From JBGAHD01 sp044226395 (GTDB lineage: Bacteria; Pseudomonadota; Gammaproteobacteria; Xanthomonadales; Ahniellaceae): 64,000 nucleotides of DNA. The position numbers and the translations under genes are program-made. The notes beneath the pieces were generated by a model. That model made no database searches, was not told the DNA's origin, and saw only the letters and a list, made by a program, of their open reading frames with translations. Numbering within the stretch: the stretch's first letter is position 1; each line of letters opens with the position of its first letter. This document shows positions 27,117 through 35,939 of this stretch, piece after piece. Location: assembly GCA_044226395.1 (NCBI GenBank), contig JBGAHD010000001.1:806001-870000 (forward strand), read 5' to 3'.

Positions 27117-28439
27117 TCATTCGCCGTGCTTGGCCATGGTCTGACGCCAGCGCGCGGCGCGGCCGAGAATCGCCGCCGTGTCCATGCCGACGAGCTGACC
27201 GCGATCGAGCTTGCGCGCGCCCGCGATCCAGACATCGCTGACCTGACGGCGATTGCCCGCGTACACCAATTGCGAAATCACGTGATAGAACGGCTGCGCC
27301 TCGAGTTCGTCGAGCGCGACCGCGGCGATGTCGGCGGCCTTGCCCGCGACCAGGGAACCGATCTCGTCCTGCCAGCCCATGGCGCGCGCGCCGCCGAGCG
27401 TGGCCATGCGCAGCGTGGTCGCGGCATCGAGCGCGCTCGCGTCGCCGGATACGCCCTTGGCCAGCAGCGCGGCCGTGCGCATTTCGCCGAACATGTCGAG
27501 ATCGTTGTTGCTGGCGCAGCCATCGGTGCCGAGCGCGAGCTTGACCTCGGCGCCCACCAACTTCGCGGCGGGGCAAAACCCGCTGGCCAGTTTCAGATTC
27601 GATTCCGGGCAATGCACGATGCCCACGCCTTCGCGCGCGCAGAGTTCGATCTCGGCATCGGTCATCTGAGTCATGTGCACCGCGATCAATTGCGCGTTGA
27701 CCAGACCCAAGCCTTGCAGGCGTTGCAGCGGGCGCACGCCGTGTTCCTTGCGCGAGTCGTCGACTTCGCGCGCGGTCTCGTGCAGATGCAGATGGACCGG
27801 AATATCAAGCTGATCGGCCATCAAACGCACGCGACGGAAACTGTCATCGCTGACCGTGTACGGCGCATGCGGCGCGATCGCGGTGCGAATCAGCGCGTCG
27901 CGGCGAAAGTCATCGTGCACCGCCAGGCCCTTGTCGAAATAATCGGCCGGCGTGGCCGCCCAGGCGCTGGGGAATTCGATCACCGGCAGACCGACCATGG
28001 CGCGAAAGCCATGCTGGCGATAGGTCGCCGCGATCACATCAGGAAAGAAATAGTTTTCGTTGGCGCAAGTCGTGCCCCCGCGCAGCATCTCGGCGATGGC
28101 GAGTTCGACGCCATCGCGCACGAACTCCGGGCCCATCACCTGACGTTCGGCCGGCCAGATGTGATCCGACAGCCAAGTCATCAGCGGCAGGTCGTCGGCG
28201 AGACCGCGCATCAAGGTCATGGGGTTGTGCGTGTGCGCGTTGACCAGGCCCGGGATCAGCACGTGATGCGGGCGCTCGACGCGCTGGGCCGGCGCGAAAC
28301 GCGCGCGGGCCTCGACGCTTGGCACGACGGCGACGATGCGTCCCTCGTGCACGGCCACGGCATGATCGCGCAGGACCACGCCGTGCGGTTCCACCGGCAC
28401 GACCCACGCGGCTTCAATCAGCAGATCGATGGCTTGCAT
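27117..28439 (-). CDS. mtaD: TRZ/ATZ family amidohydrolase (MTA/SAH deaminase-like)
   Basis: 440 residues. Metal site PGLVNAHTHNPMTLMRGLADDLPL, then APHAPYTVSD, HLHLHETAREV, HMTQM and LGTDGCASNNDLDM, which match the 5'-methylthioadenosine/S-adenosylhomocysteine deaminase group of the ATZ/TRZ hydrolases. The order mtaD-ubiG-mupP is conserved in Pseudomonas, which supports MTA deamination in methionine salvage. First gene of the minus-strand operon; substrate not proven. Confidence 0.87.
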   Translation of the reverse strand: MQAIDLLIEAAWVVPVEPHGVVLRDHAVAVHEGRIVAVVPSVEARARFAPAQRVERPHHVLIPGLVNAHTHNPMTLMRGLADDLPLMTWLSDHIWPAERQVMGPEFVRDGVELAIAEMLRGGTTCANENYFFPDVIAATYRQHGFRAMVGLPVIEFPSAWAATPADYFDKGLAVHDDFRRDALIRTAIAPHAPYTVSDDSFRRVRLMADQLDIPVHLHLHETAREVDDSRKEHGVRPLQRLQGLGLVNAQLIAVHMTQMTDAEIELCAREGVGIVHCPESNLKLASGFCPAAKLVGAEVKLALGTDGCASNNDLDMFGEMRTAALLAKGVSGDASALDAATTLRMATLGGARAMGWQDEIGSLVAGKAADIAAVALDELEAQPFYHVISQLVYAGNRRQVSDVWIAGARKLDRGQLVGMDTAAILGRAARWRQTMAKHGE

Positions 28440-28506
28440 CGTTATCCCGGAGCGGGCGGACCGTCGGTCTCGGCGACGCGGAGTCTATCGACCCCGCGCG
28501 ACCGCA

Positions 28507-29073
28507 TTACTTCACGCGCGAAACGTACTCGCCCGTGCGCGTGTCGACCTTGATCACTTCGCCCTGCGCCACGAACAGCGGCACGCGCACCACGGCGCCG
28601 GTTTCGAGCTTGGCCGGCTTGCCGCCGCCGCCCGAGGTATCGCCACGCACGCCCGGATCGGTTTCGGTGATCAGCAGTTCGACGAAATTCGGCGGCGCCA
28701 CGACCAGGGGCGCGCCATTCCACAGCGTTACCACGCAGGTCTCGTTGCCCTTGACCCACTTCGCCGCGTCGCCCATGGCGGCCTGATCGGCGCCGAGCTG
28801 CTCGTGCGTTTCCGTGTGCATGAAGTGCCAGAACTCGCCGTCGGCGTACAGGTATTCCATGTCGGTGTCGACGACATCGGCCGGTTCCACCGAGTCGGTC
28901 GACTTCATGGTCATTTCGACCACGCGACCGGTCTTCAGATTGCGGTATTTGACGCGGGTGAACGCCTGGCCCTTGCCTGGCTTGACGTACTCGGTGTCGA
29001 CGATGGTGCAGGGATAACCATCGACGATGATCTTCATCCCGTTCTTGACGTCATTCATGCCATAACTGGCCAT
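28507..29073 (-). CDS. efp: Translation elongation factor P
   Basis: 188 residues with KOW-like N-domain and two OB domains. YVKPGKGQAFTRVKYRNLKTG contains Lys34, the residue beta-lysylated by EpmA/EpmB. Ends TGEYVSRVK. EF-P rescues ribosomes stalled on polyproline, of which this genome has plenty (see the Pro/Ala-rich tails of DksA and PhaE). Divergent from epmB with 100 bases between. Confidence 0.97.
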   Translation of the reverse strand: MASYGMNDVKNGMKIIVDGYPCTIVDTEYVKPGKGQAFTRVKYRNLKTGRVVEMTMKSTDSVEPADVVDTDMEYLYADGEFWHFMHTETHEQLGADQAAMGDAAKWVKGNETCVVTLWNGAPLVVAPPNFVELLITETDPGVRGDTSGGGGKPAKLETGAVVRVPLFVAQGEVIKVDTRTGEYVSRVK

Positions 29074-29173
29074 GGCTACAACTCCGATGCGAGGCGAGCC
29101 GCCCAGTGAAAGCGGCTAGAATGGAAGGTAAGGAAATGTCCGAGGGCCGCGCGAACGCCGGCCAGACCCCGAA

Positions 29174-30208
29174 ATGATAACCGCAAGCGCCCTTCCCGCG
29201 CAGCCCGGCGACTGGAAGCGGCAGTGGCGCGAGGCCTTGACCGATCCGCGCGAGCTCCTGCGTCAGGTCGGCCTGGCCTCGCTCGCCGAACACGCCGATA
29301 TTCCCGGAGCCGATGAATTCCCCCTGCGCGTGCCGCGCGACTACGTCCGCCGCATGCGCCACGGCGACGCCCAGGATCCCTTGCTGCGTCAAGTGCTTCC
29401 CCTCGATCTCGAGCGGCGCGTCGTGCCCGGCTGGGGCCTCGACGCCGTCGGCGACATGGCCGCGCGCCAGGCGCCCGGCGTCATCCAGAAGTACGCCGGA
29501 CGCGCGCTGCTGATCGCCACCGGCAGTTGCGCCGTGCATTGCCGCTACTGCTTTCGCAAGCATTTCCCCTATGCCGAGGAGACGGCGGCCAGCGCCGCGT
29601 GGTCGGCCGCGCTCGAGTACTTGCGCGCCCATCCGACCGTGTCCGAGGTACTGCTGTCCGGCGGCGACCCCTGGTCGCTGGCCACGCACAAGCTCGCCGA
29701 ATTCACCGAGGCGCTGCGCGGCATCGCCCACGTCCGACGCCTGCGCGTTCACACGCGCCTGCCGATCGTGCTGCCGGCGCGCGTCGATGACGAATTGCTG
29801 GCCTGGATCGCGGGCCTGCATCTGCCCCTGACCGTGGTCGTGCACGCCAACCATGCGGCCGAGATCGACGACGGCGTCGCCGCCGCCCTGGCGCGCCTGC
29901 GCCGCGTCGGCGCGACCTTGCTCAATCAATCGGTGCTGCTCGCCGGCGTCAACAATCAATCAGCGGATCTGATCGCGCTCAGCGAAACCCTGTTCGATGC
30001 CGGCGTCCTGCCGTACTACTTGAATGTCCTCGATCGCGTGGCCGGCACCGCCCACTTCGAGGTCGACGAGGCGCGGGCACTGCACTTGCACGCCGAGATG
30101 GCGCGCGCCCTGCCGGGCTATCTGGTGCCTCGGCTGGTGCGCGAAGAGGCCGGCGCCACCTCGAAGACGCCGTTGAGGCCACGGTCGGAGAGCGGCGCAT
30201 TCGCGTAA
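29174..30208 (+). CDS. epmB: EF-P beta-lysylation protein EpmB (lysine 2,3-aminomutase-like)
   Basis: 344 residues. Radical-SAM cluster motif CAVHCRYCFRKHFPY, then SEVLLSGGDPWSL, RVHTRLPIVLPARV, VHANHAAEI, LLNQSVLLAGVNN and LPYYLNVLDRVAGTAHFEV, all of the lysine 2,3-aminomutase family. It turns alpha-lysine into beta-lysine for attachment to EF-P. The C-terminal PLP-lysine segment of true aminomutases is shortened, as in EpmB. epmA is not in this window. Confidence 0.93.
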   Translation: MITASALPAQPGDWKRQWREALTDPRELLRQVGLASLAEHADIPGADEFPLRVPRDYVRRMRHGDAQDPLLRQVLPLDLERRVVPGWGLDAVGDMAARQAPGVIQKYAGRALLIATGSCAVHCRYCFRKHFPYAEETAASAAWSAALEYLRAHPTVSEVLLSGGDPWSLATHKLAEFTEALRGIAHVRRLRVHTRLPIVLPARVDDELLAWIAGLHLPLTVVVHANHAAEIDDGVAAALARLRRVGATLLNQSVLLAGVNNQSADLIALSETLFDAGVLPYYLNVLDRVAGTAHFEVDEARALHLHAEMARALPGYLVPRLVREEAGATSKTPLRPRSESGAFA

Positions 30209-30279
30209 ACTCCGCCGTTCACCCCGGCGGCCGAGCCGCGCGGCTTCGGTGTCGTTTCGACCCGAACCCGTGGCGGGCG

Positions 30280-30301
30280 CGCGCGAGCGTTCGCTCGCGC
30301 G
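30280..30301. repeat. 10-bp perfect inverted repeat after epmB
   Basis: CGCGCGAGCG-TT-CGCTCGCGCG. It lies 71 bases after the epmB stop and before the FimX-like gene, with no T-run. It could form a strong RNA hairpin or a protein-binding palindrome. Confidence 0.6.
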
Positions 30302-30406
30302 ACACCGGTGTGATTCGACGATGCATCCGTTTCGATTCGTGCGCGAGTTCCTGGCAATAGCCGCTTGATTGAGCTACAAAAGCCGGGGACGAAGGAAAGC
30401 GGGCAA

Positions 30407-32461
30407 ATGGGTAAGCAGGACAATGTGATCCGACTGGTGCTGATCGAGGATTCGGCCGAAGACGCCGAACAAATCGTCAGCCAGCTGCGCAATGGCGGCA
30501 TGGCCGTGCGACCGCACCGCCCCGAGAACCGCGACCAACTCGCCGACATCCTGGCGCAACAAGAAGTCGATCTGGTCTTGGCCAATGGCAAGTCCCGGGT
30601 GATCAACTTGCCGGCGCTGGCCGCCCTGGTCGAACAATCGGGCAAGGATCGACCGATCGTGGCCATCCTGCCCACGGTCAGCGACGACATCGCCCTGCAA
30701 CTGATGCGCGACCGCGTGCGCGCCTACGCCCTGCGCGGCAATCCCGATCATCTGCAAGCCGTGGTCCGGCGCGAGTTTCAGGACCTGACCCAGCGCCGCG
30801 CCGTGCGCAAGCTCGAAGCCGCGCTGCGCGAAAGCGAACGCCGCTGCGACGCCCTGCTCGATTCCTCGCGCGACCCCATCGCCTTCATTCACGAAGGCAT
30901 GCACGTGCGCGCCAACAAGGCTTATCTCGACATGTTCGGTTTCCGCGACTTCGAGGAAATCGAAGGCACGCCGATCCTGGACATGATCGCGCCCGACGCC
31001 GCCGACGGCTTCAAGAATCTGCTCAAGCGCCTGTCCAAGGGCGAGAAACCGCCTGCGCGCCTGGAACTGCGCGCGCAGAACGCCGACGGCAATGCCTTCG
31101 ACGCCTTCTTGGAGTTCGCCGAGGCCACCTTCGAAGGCGAACCCTGTCAGCAGATCACCTTCCGCCAGAACCTGGGCGTGGTGATTCAAAACGCCGATCA
31201 GGATCTGGTGACCGGCCTGTACACGCGCGCCTACTTCCTGCGCGAACTCGATCACGCCGTGTCGCAAGCCGCCGAAGGTCAGAACGATCTGGCGCTGATG
31301 TTCGTCGAACCCGACAATTTCAAGAACATCCTCGACACCATTGGTCTGGCCAGCGCCGACCTGCTGCTGGCCGACGTCGCGCGCGTGTTCGAAAAATTCG
31401 CCAAGCCCGAAGACGTGGCCGCGCGCATGAGCGACACCGCCTTCGTGCTGTTGATTCGCCGCAATTCGCACGAAGACGCGGCCAAGCGCGCCGCCGCCGT
31501 GCGTCGCGCCATGGAAGATCACATCTTCGAAGCCGGCGGCAAATCCCTGCCCGTGCCGGTAAGCGTGGGTCTGGTGATGATTGGCGAAAAGATCGCCAAT
31601 GCCGACGCGATCCTGGGCAACGCCTCGCGCGCGCTCAAGCAGGCGCAGGACGCCGGCGGCAATCAGATCAAGGTCTTCGACCCCGCCGCGCAGGACAAGG
31701 TCGACGCCGAGGCCGAACGCGCCGCGTTGGGTCGCATCCAGGACGCGCTCAAGAACAACGGCTTCGTGCTGTTCTATCAGCCCATCATCAGCCTGCATGG
31801 CGCCGAGGGCGAGTTCTACGAGATTCTGCTGCGCTTGCAGGGCCCCAACGGCGAGATCATGCCGGCGGAGTTCTTCCCGATCGCCGAGAAGTACAACCTG
31901 CTGCCCGCGATCGATCGCTGGGTCGTGGCGAGCGCGGTGCGATCACTGGCCGAGCGCGAGAAGGCGGGTCACAAGACCACGTTTTTCTTGAAGCTCACCG
32001 TGCCGTCGCTCGAAGACCCGACCCTCTTGCCGTGGATCGCGCAGCACCTCAAGTCGCATCGCGTCGGCGGCGACAAGATCGTGTTCGAGATGCCCGAGAG
32101 CAAGGTCACCACCAACCTCAAGCCCGTGCGCGAGTTCCTCAAGGGTCTGGCGCAATTGCATTGCGGTTTCGCCGTGCAGCAGTTCGGCAGCGGCTTGAAC
32201 TCGTTCCAGCTGCTCAAGCACATCGATTGTCAGTATCTGAAGATCGATCGCACCTTCATGCCGGAGCTGCCGAAGAACAAGGAAAACCAGCAGCGCGTGA
32301 AGGAACTGTGCGACCAGGCGCACTCGCACGGCAAGCTCACGATCGCCGAGTTCGTCGAGGACGCGGCCAGCATGTCGATTTTGTTCACCTTCGGCGTGAA
32401 CTTCGTGCAGGGTAATTTCCTGCAGGAAGCCGAGAAGGTGATGTCCTACGAATTTGCTTGA
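30407..32461 (+). CDS. FimX-like receiver-PAS-GGDEF-EAL protein with degenerate c-di-GMP motifs
   Basis: 684 residues from ATG 30407. Order: receiver-like domain (8-120, VLIEDSAEDAEQIVSQLRNGG), PAS (about 130-245, RRCDALLDSSRDPIAFIHEGM), GGDEF-like (255-425) and EAL-like (440-675). The GGDEF signature reads RMSDTAF and the EAL signature EILLRL, so neither enzymatic activity is expected. This is the FimX pattern: a c-di-GMP receptor that controls type IV pili. The phospho-Asp of the receiver is also absent (VDLVLANGKSR). No pilus gene lies nearby. A Rho-independent terminator follows. Confidence 0.85.
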   Translation: MGKQDNVIRLVLIEDSAEDAEQIVSQLRNGGMAVRPHRPENRDQLADILAQQEVDLVLANGKSRVINLPALAALVEQSGKDRPIVAILPTVSDDIALQLMRDRVRAYALRGNPDHLQAVVRREFQDLTQRRAVRKLEAALRESERRCDALLDSSRDPIAFIHEGMHVRANKAYLDMFGFRDFEEIEGTPILDMIAPDAADGFKNLLKRLSKGEKPPARLELRAQNADGNAFDAFLEFAEATFEGEPCQQITFRQNLGVVIQNADQDLVTGLYTRAYFLRELDHAVSQAAEGQNDLALMFVEPDNFKNILDTIGLASADLLLADVARVFEKFAKPEDVAARMSDTAFVLLIRRNSHEDAAKRAAAVRRAMEDHIFEAGGKSLPVPVSVGLVMIGEKIANADAILGNASRALKQAQDAGGNQIKVFDPAAQDKVDAEAERAALGRIQDALKNNGFVLFYQPIISLHGAEGEFYEILLRLQGPNGEIMPAEFFPIAEKYNLLPAIDRWVVASAVRSLAEREKAGHKTTFFLKLTVPSLEDPTLLPWIAQHLKSHRVGGDKIVFEMPESKVTTNLKPVREFLKGLAQLHCGFAVQQFGSGLNSFQLLKHIDCQYLKIDRTFMPELPKNKENQQRVKELCDQAHSHGKLTIAEFVEDAASMSILFTFGVNFVQGNFLQEAEKVMSYEFA

Positions 32462-32471
32462 TTGCAAAAGC

Positions 32472-32508
32472 GAACGGCGCCGCCCCAAAGGGCGGCACCG
32501 TTTTTTTT
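32472..32508 (+). terminator. Intrinsic terminator after the FimX-like gene
   Basis: A GCCGCCC-CAAA-GGGCGGC stem with a few extra pairs, followed by eight T, on the plus strand 11 bases after the stop. It also lies just beyond the htpX stop. Confidence 0.9.
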
Positions 32509-32531
32509 CGCCTCAATTCAGCGCGACGTGA

Positions 32532-33395
32532 TCAGCGCGCGTTCTGCAGCGCGGCGATGCGCTCGTCCAGCGGCGGGTGGCTGGCGAACAACTGACCGAC
32601 CTTGCCCGAGATGCCAAACGCCTGAATCTGGTTCGGCAGGCTGCTTTCCTGATTGCCCTTGAGCCGCTGAAGAGCCGAGATCATGGCCTCGCGACCTTCC
32701 AGTCGCGCGCCACCGGCGTCGGCGCGGAACTCGCGATAGCGCGAGAACCAGGCCGCGATGATCGAGGCCAACAGGCCCAGGAGCAGTTCCGCCACCATCA
32801 CGATCAGAAAGTACGCGATGCCGCGGCGGCCATCGTCGCGATTGCCGCTGATCGCGCTATCGATCACCGAACCGATCACGCGCGCCAGGAAGAACACGAA
32901 GGTGTTGAGCACGCCCTGCACCAGGGTCATGGTCACCATGTCGCCGTTGGCGACGTGGCTGATCTCGTGACCGAGCACGGCCTCGATCTCGCGTCGGCTC
33001 ATGCCGCGCAGCAGGCCCGTGCTCACCGCGACCAGGGCCGCGTCGCGACGCGCGCCGGTGGCGAAGGCGTTCATTTCGGGCGCGTCGAAGATCGCCACCT
33101 CGGGCATGCCGATGCCGGCCTCGCGCGCCTGGCGCTCGACCGTTTGCAGCAGCCATTGCTCGGTCGCGTCACGCGGCTGCGTGATCACCTGCGCGCCGGT
33201 GCTCCACTTCGCGATCATCTTGGACAAGGCCAGCGAGATGAAGGCGCCGCCGAAACCCATGATCGCCGCCCACACCAGCAGATACTGGTTGTTGCCCAGG
33301 CGGATGCCGAACACGCTTTGCAGGATGAACATCACCGCCGACAGCAGTGCGATCACCGCCAGATTGGTGCCCAGGAACAATAATATGCGTAGCAT
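32532..33395 (-). CDS. htpX: Membrane metalloprotease HtpX
   Basis: 287 residues. Four membrane segments (about 4-25, 38-57, 155-180, 195-217), zinc motif HEISH at 143-147, third ligand Glu in SRYREFRADAGGA, and the C-terminal HPPLDERIAALQ. An M48 heat-shock protease of the inner membrane that degrades misfolded membrane proteins. Divergent from gluQ. Confidence 0.96.
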   Translation of the reverse strand: MLRILLFLGTNLAVIALLSAVMFILQSVFGIRLGNNQYLLVWAAIMGFGGAFISLALSKMIAKWSTGAQVITQPRDATEQWLLQTVERQAREAGIGMPEVAIFDAPEMNAFATGARRDAALVAVSTGLLRGMSRREIEAVLGHEISHVANGDMVTMTLVQGVLNTFVFFLARVIGSVIDSAISGNRDDGRRGIAYFLIVMVAELLLGLLASIIAAWFSRYREFRADAGGARLEGREAMISALQRLKGNQESSLPNQIQAFGISGKVGQLFASHPPLDERIAALQNAR

Positions 33396-33488
33396 GTAGC
33401 GATCTCCTCATGCGTCGATGGTTAAAGGCGCATGCCCGGCATCTGGGGCCAGCGAGCGGGCGATCAAGGGTAGACGGAAAGCCATCAC

Positions 33489-34403
33489 GTGTCCTCGACA
33501 AATTCCGGTCGGCCGCGCTTCACCTACCGGGGCCGATTCGCGCCCTCGCCCACGGGCGACCTGCATTTCGGCTCCCTGGTCGCGGCCGTGGGCAGCTGGT
33601 TGCGCGCGCGCATCGAAGGCGGCGTCTGGCTGATCCGCATCGAGGACCTCGATCCGCCCCGCGAGGTTCCCGGGTCCGCCACGCGCATCATCGAAACCCT
33701 CGCGCGCTTCGGCATGAGCTCGGACGAACCGATCGAATACCAAAGCCAGCGCGCCGATCTCTACGCGCGCGCGCTAGAGACCTTGCGCGATCAAGGCGCG
33801 CTGTTCCCCTGCACCTGCACGCGCACCGAGCTCGCCGCCAGCGGCGGCCTGCATCGCGAAGCCTGCGTGCCCGCGCCCGACCGCGCCCAGGCCCTGCGCG
33901 TGCGCGCGCCGCGCGGGGTCATCACCTTCGAGGATGCCGTGCAGGGTCCGCAACGGCAGGATCTGTACGGCGAAGTCGGCGATTTCGTCGTGCGTCGCGC
34001 CGATGGCCTGACCGCGTATCAACTCGCGGTCGTGGTCGATGACGCGGCTCAGGGCATCACCGAGATCGTGCGCGGCGCCGACCTGCTCGACTCCACGCCG
34101 CGGCAACTCTACTTGCAGCAACTGCTGTCGCTGCCGCATCCCCGCTACGCCCATCTGCCGCTGGCGGTCGATGCCCAGGGCGTGAAGCTGTCCAAGCAAG
34201 CGGCCAGTCGACCGGTCGATCCCGACGATCCCCTGCCCGCCTTGGTCGCGGCCTTGAAGTTCCTCGGCCTCGACACCAACGCGCACGAAGGCCTGCGCAG
34301 CCCCGAGGCCGCCCTGGCCCTGGCCGCGCTGCAATTCGACCTCGCGCGCGTGCCGCGCGCGCATAGCCTGTCGATCGACGAGCACGCGCCCGCCGCGCCG
34401 TAG
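33489..34403 (+). CDS. gluQ: Glutamyl-Q tRNA(Asp) synthetase
   Basis: 304 residues, GTG start. Class I synthetase of the GluQ-RS (YadB) type: GRFAPSPTGDLHFGSLVAAV holds the HIGH-like box, IRIEDLDPPRE follows, a zinc site PCTCTRTEL with a later Cys, and the KMSKS-like GVKLSKQ. The anticodon-binding domain is missing, as is the rule for this family. It glutamylates queuosine in tRNA(Asp). dksA, its usual neighbour, is 13 kb away. Confidence 0.93.
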   Translation: MSSTNSGRPRFTYRGRFAPSPTGDLHFGSLVAAVGSWLRARIEGGVWLIRIEDLDPPREVPGSATRIIETLARFGMSSDEPIEYQSQRADLYARALETLRDQGALFPCTCTRTELAASGGLHREACVPAPDRAQALRVRAPRGVITFEDAVQGPQRQDLYGEVGDFVVRRADGLTAYQLAVVVDDAAQGITEIVRGADLLDSTPRQLYLQQLLSLPHPRYAHLPLAVDAQGVKLSKQAASRPVDPDDPLPALVAALKFLGLDTNAHEGLRSPEAALALAALQFDLARVPRAHSLSIDEHAPAAP

Positions 34404-34423
34404 AATTCGCGCGGCAGTGCAGC

Positions 34424-34454
34424 TTGCTTGTCGTCAAAGTAGCGTGCGTACAAT
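34424..34454 (+). promoter_or_regulatory. Possible sigma-70 promoter of phaB1
   Basis: A good -10 TACAAT (34449-34454) lies 58 bases before the phaB1 ATG. The -35 is poor: TTGCTT at 19 bases or TTGTCG at 15 bases spacing. Confidence 0.35.
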
Positions 34455-34511
34455 CGGGGCTCGCGCGCGCGGCGCGCGCAGGATCGCTATTTCCATCGAG
34501 GGAGGCTTGGC

Positions 34512-35252
34512 ATGACTTCACGCGTAGCATTGGTTACCGGCGGCACGGGCGGCATCGGCACGGCCATCGTCAAGCGGCTCGCCCGCAATGGTCATCGCGT
34601 GGTGACCAACTATCGCGACGAAGCGCGCGCCAAGGCTTGGCAAGCGCAACTCAAGAGCGAAGGCGTCGATTGCACCATCGTGCCCGGCGACGTCGCCGAC
34701 CCGGCCGCGTGCGACGCCATGGCGCGCACCATCACCGAGCGCGTGGGACCGGTCGAGATCTTGATCAACAACGCCGGCATCACCCGCGACACCACGTTTC
34801 ATCGCATGAGCGCGGCGCAGTGGCTCGAGGTGATCAACACCAACCTCAACTCGTGCTTCAACGTCACCCGCCCGGTGATCGAGAGCATGCGCGAGCGCAA
34901 ATGGGGCCGCATCATTCAGATCTCGTCGATCAACGGCCAGAAGGGTCAGTACGGTCAGGCCAACTACGCCGCCGCCAAGGCCGGCATGCATGGCTTCACC
35001 ATTTCGCTGGCGCAGGAAAACGCGAAGTTCGGCATCACCGTCAACACGGTGTCGCCCGGCTACGTCGCCACCGACATGGTGATGGCCGTGCCCGAGGACG
35101 TGCGCGCCAAAATCGTCGCGCAGATTCCTTCCGGGCGTCTGGGCGACCCCGATGAAATCGCTTACGCGGTGAACTTCTTCGCCTCGCCCGAGGCGGCCTG
35201 GATCACCGGCGCCAACCTCGCCATCAACGGTGGTCACTACATGGGTTGGTGA
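34512..35252 (+). CDS. phaB: Acetoacetyl-CoA reductase PhaB (copy 1)
   Basis: 246 residues. Short-chain dehydrogenase of the PhaB type: TGGTGGIGTAI (NADPH loop), NNAGITRD, ISSINGQKGQYGQANYAAAK (catalytic Ser139, Tyr152, Lys156) and SPGYVATDMV. It reduces acetoacetyl-CoA to (R)-3-hydroxybutyryl-CoA for PHB synthesis. GGGAGG ribosome-binding site 7 bases ahead. First gene of phaB1-phaR-phaB2; beta-ketothiolase phaA is not in the window. Confidence 0.93.
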   Translation: MTSRVALVTGGTGGIGTAIVKRLARNGHRVVTNYRDEARAKAWQAQLKSEGVDCTIVPGDVADPAACDAMARTITERVGPVEILINNAGITRDTTFHRMSAAQWLEVINTNLNSCFNVTRPVIESMRERKWGRIIQISSINGQKGQYGQANYAAAKAGMHGFTISLAQENAKFGITVNTVSPGYVATDMVMAVPEDVRAKIVAQIPSGRLGDPDEIAYAVNFFASPEAAWITGANLAINGGHYMGW

Positions 35253-35280
35253 GCCCTCGACACCGGTGACAGCGCAAGTC

Positions 35281-35300
35281 GCCGCATGAACTTGCGGCGA
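35281..35300 (+). promoter_or_regulatory. First hairpin between phaB1 and phaR
   Basis: CGCCGCA-TGAACT-TGCGGCG, a 7-bp perfect stem 28 bases after the phaB1 stop. It has no T-run; together with the next hairpin it makes a structured phaR leader. Confidence 0.55.
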
Positions 35301-35317
35301 TGCACCACCAGGGCCGA

Positions 35318-35352
35318 TCACGAAGCTTTTGCAGCGCACAAGCTTCGTGATA
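35318..35352 (+). promoter_or_regulatory. 12-bp perfect inverted repeat just upstream of phaR
   Basis: ATCACGAAGCTT, an 11-base loop (TTGCAGCGCAC), then AAGCTTCGTGAT. It ends 10 bases before the phaR ATG, exactly where a ribosome-binding site should be, and no such site is visible. Candidate operator (DNA) or translational control element (RNA). Confidence 0.65.
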
Positions 35353-35362
35353 ATTTCTCGTT

Positions 35363-35863
35363 ATGGCCAAGCTCCGTGTCATCAAGAAGTATCCGAATCG
35401 GCGTCTTTACGACACCGAGATTTCGAGCTACATCACGATCGAAGACGTGCGCCAACTCGTGATCGACGGCGAAGTCTTCGAGGTGCGCGACGCCAAGAGC
35501 GGCGACGACATCACCCGCTCTGTCCTGCTGCAGATCATCGCCGAGCACGAAGAGCGCGGTCATCCGATGTTCTCGACCACCCTGTTGTCGCAGATCATCC
35601 GCTTCTACGGCGACTCGCTGCAGGGCTTCATGGGCAGCTATCTGGAAAAGTCGCTGCAGTCCTTCCTCGATCAGAGTCAGCAGTTCCGCAGTCAGTTGAA
35701 CAGCCTCATCGGCCAGACGCCGTGGAGCATGTTGAACGACCTGACCGAACGCAATCTCGATATCTGGAAGTCGATGCAGAACCGCTTCCTCTCGGCCGCC
35801 TCCAGCACCGTGCGGCCCACGCCCGAGAAGCCGGCCGCGACCAAGCCGCCCGAGAAGAAGTAG
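35363..35863 (+). CDS. phaR: PHB synthesis repressor PhaR
   Basis: 166 residues. The N-terminal PHB/PHA accumulation regulator DNA-binding domain LRVIKKYPNRRLYDTEISSYITIEDVRQLV is the strongest signature of this family, followed by the PHB_acc domain (HPMFSTTLLSQIIRFYG) and a Lys/Pro-rich tail. PhaR binds PHB granules and DNA and represses phasin genes until polymer appears. The leader has two hairpins and lacks a ribosome-binding site. Confidence 0.95.
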   Translation: MAKLRVIKKYPNRRLYDTEISSYITIEDVRQLVIDGEVFEVRDAKSGDDITRSVLLQIIAEHEERGHPMFSTTLLSQIIRFYGDSLQGFMGSYLEKSLQSFLDQSQQFRSQLNSLIGQTPWSMLNDLTERNLDIWKSMQNRFLSAASSTVRPTPEKPAATKPPEKK

Positions 35864-35888
35864 GCGACCGGCCCCGCGCCGCGCGCGT

Positions 35889-35917
35889 TTGACAGCCCAA
35901 GACCGCCTAAATACCAT
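35889..35917 (+). promoter_or_regulatory. Sigma-70 promoter of phaB2
   Basis: TTGACA (35889-35894), 17-base spacer, TACCAT (35912-35917). A near-consensus housekeeping promoter that points to phaB2 and kptA. Confidence 0.65.
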
Positions 35918-35924
35918 CCCGACC

Positions 35925-35939
35925 TGCTGCGGCGCAGCA
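35925..35939 (+). promoter_or_regulatory. TGC-rich dyad at the phaB2 transcription start, likely PhaR operator
   Basis: TGCTGC-GGC-GCAGCA. It contains CTGC-N3-GCAG, the type of TGC-rich site reported for PhaR in Paracoccus, placed 7-21 bases after the -10 box, where a repressor would block transcription. A second palindrome TTGCA-C-TGCAA lies at 35960-35970. Confidence 0.5.
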
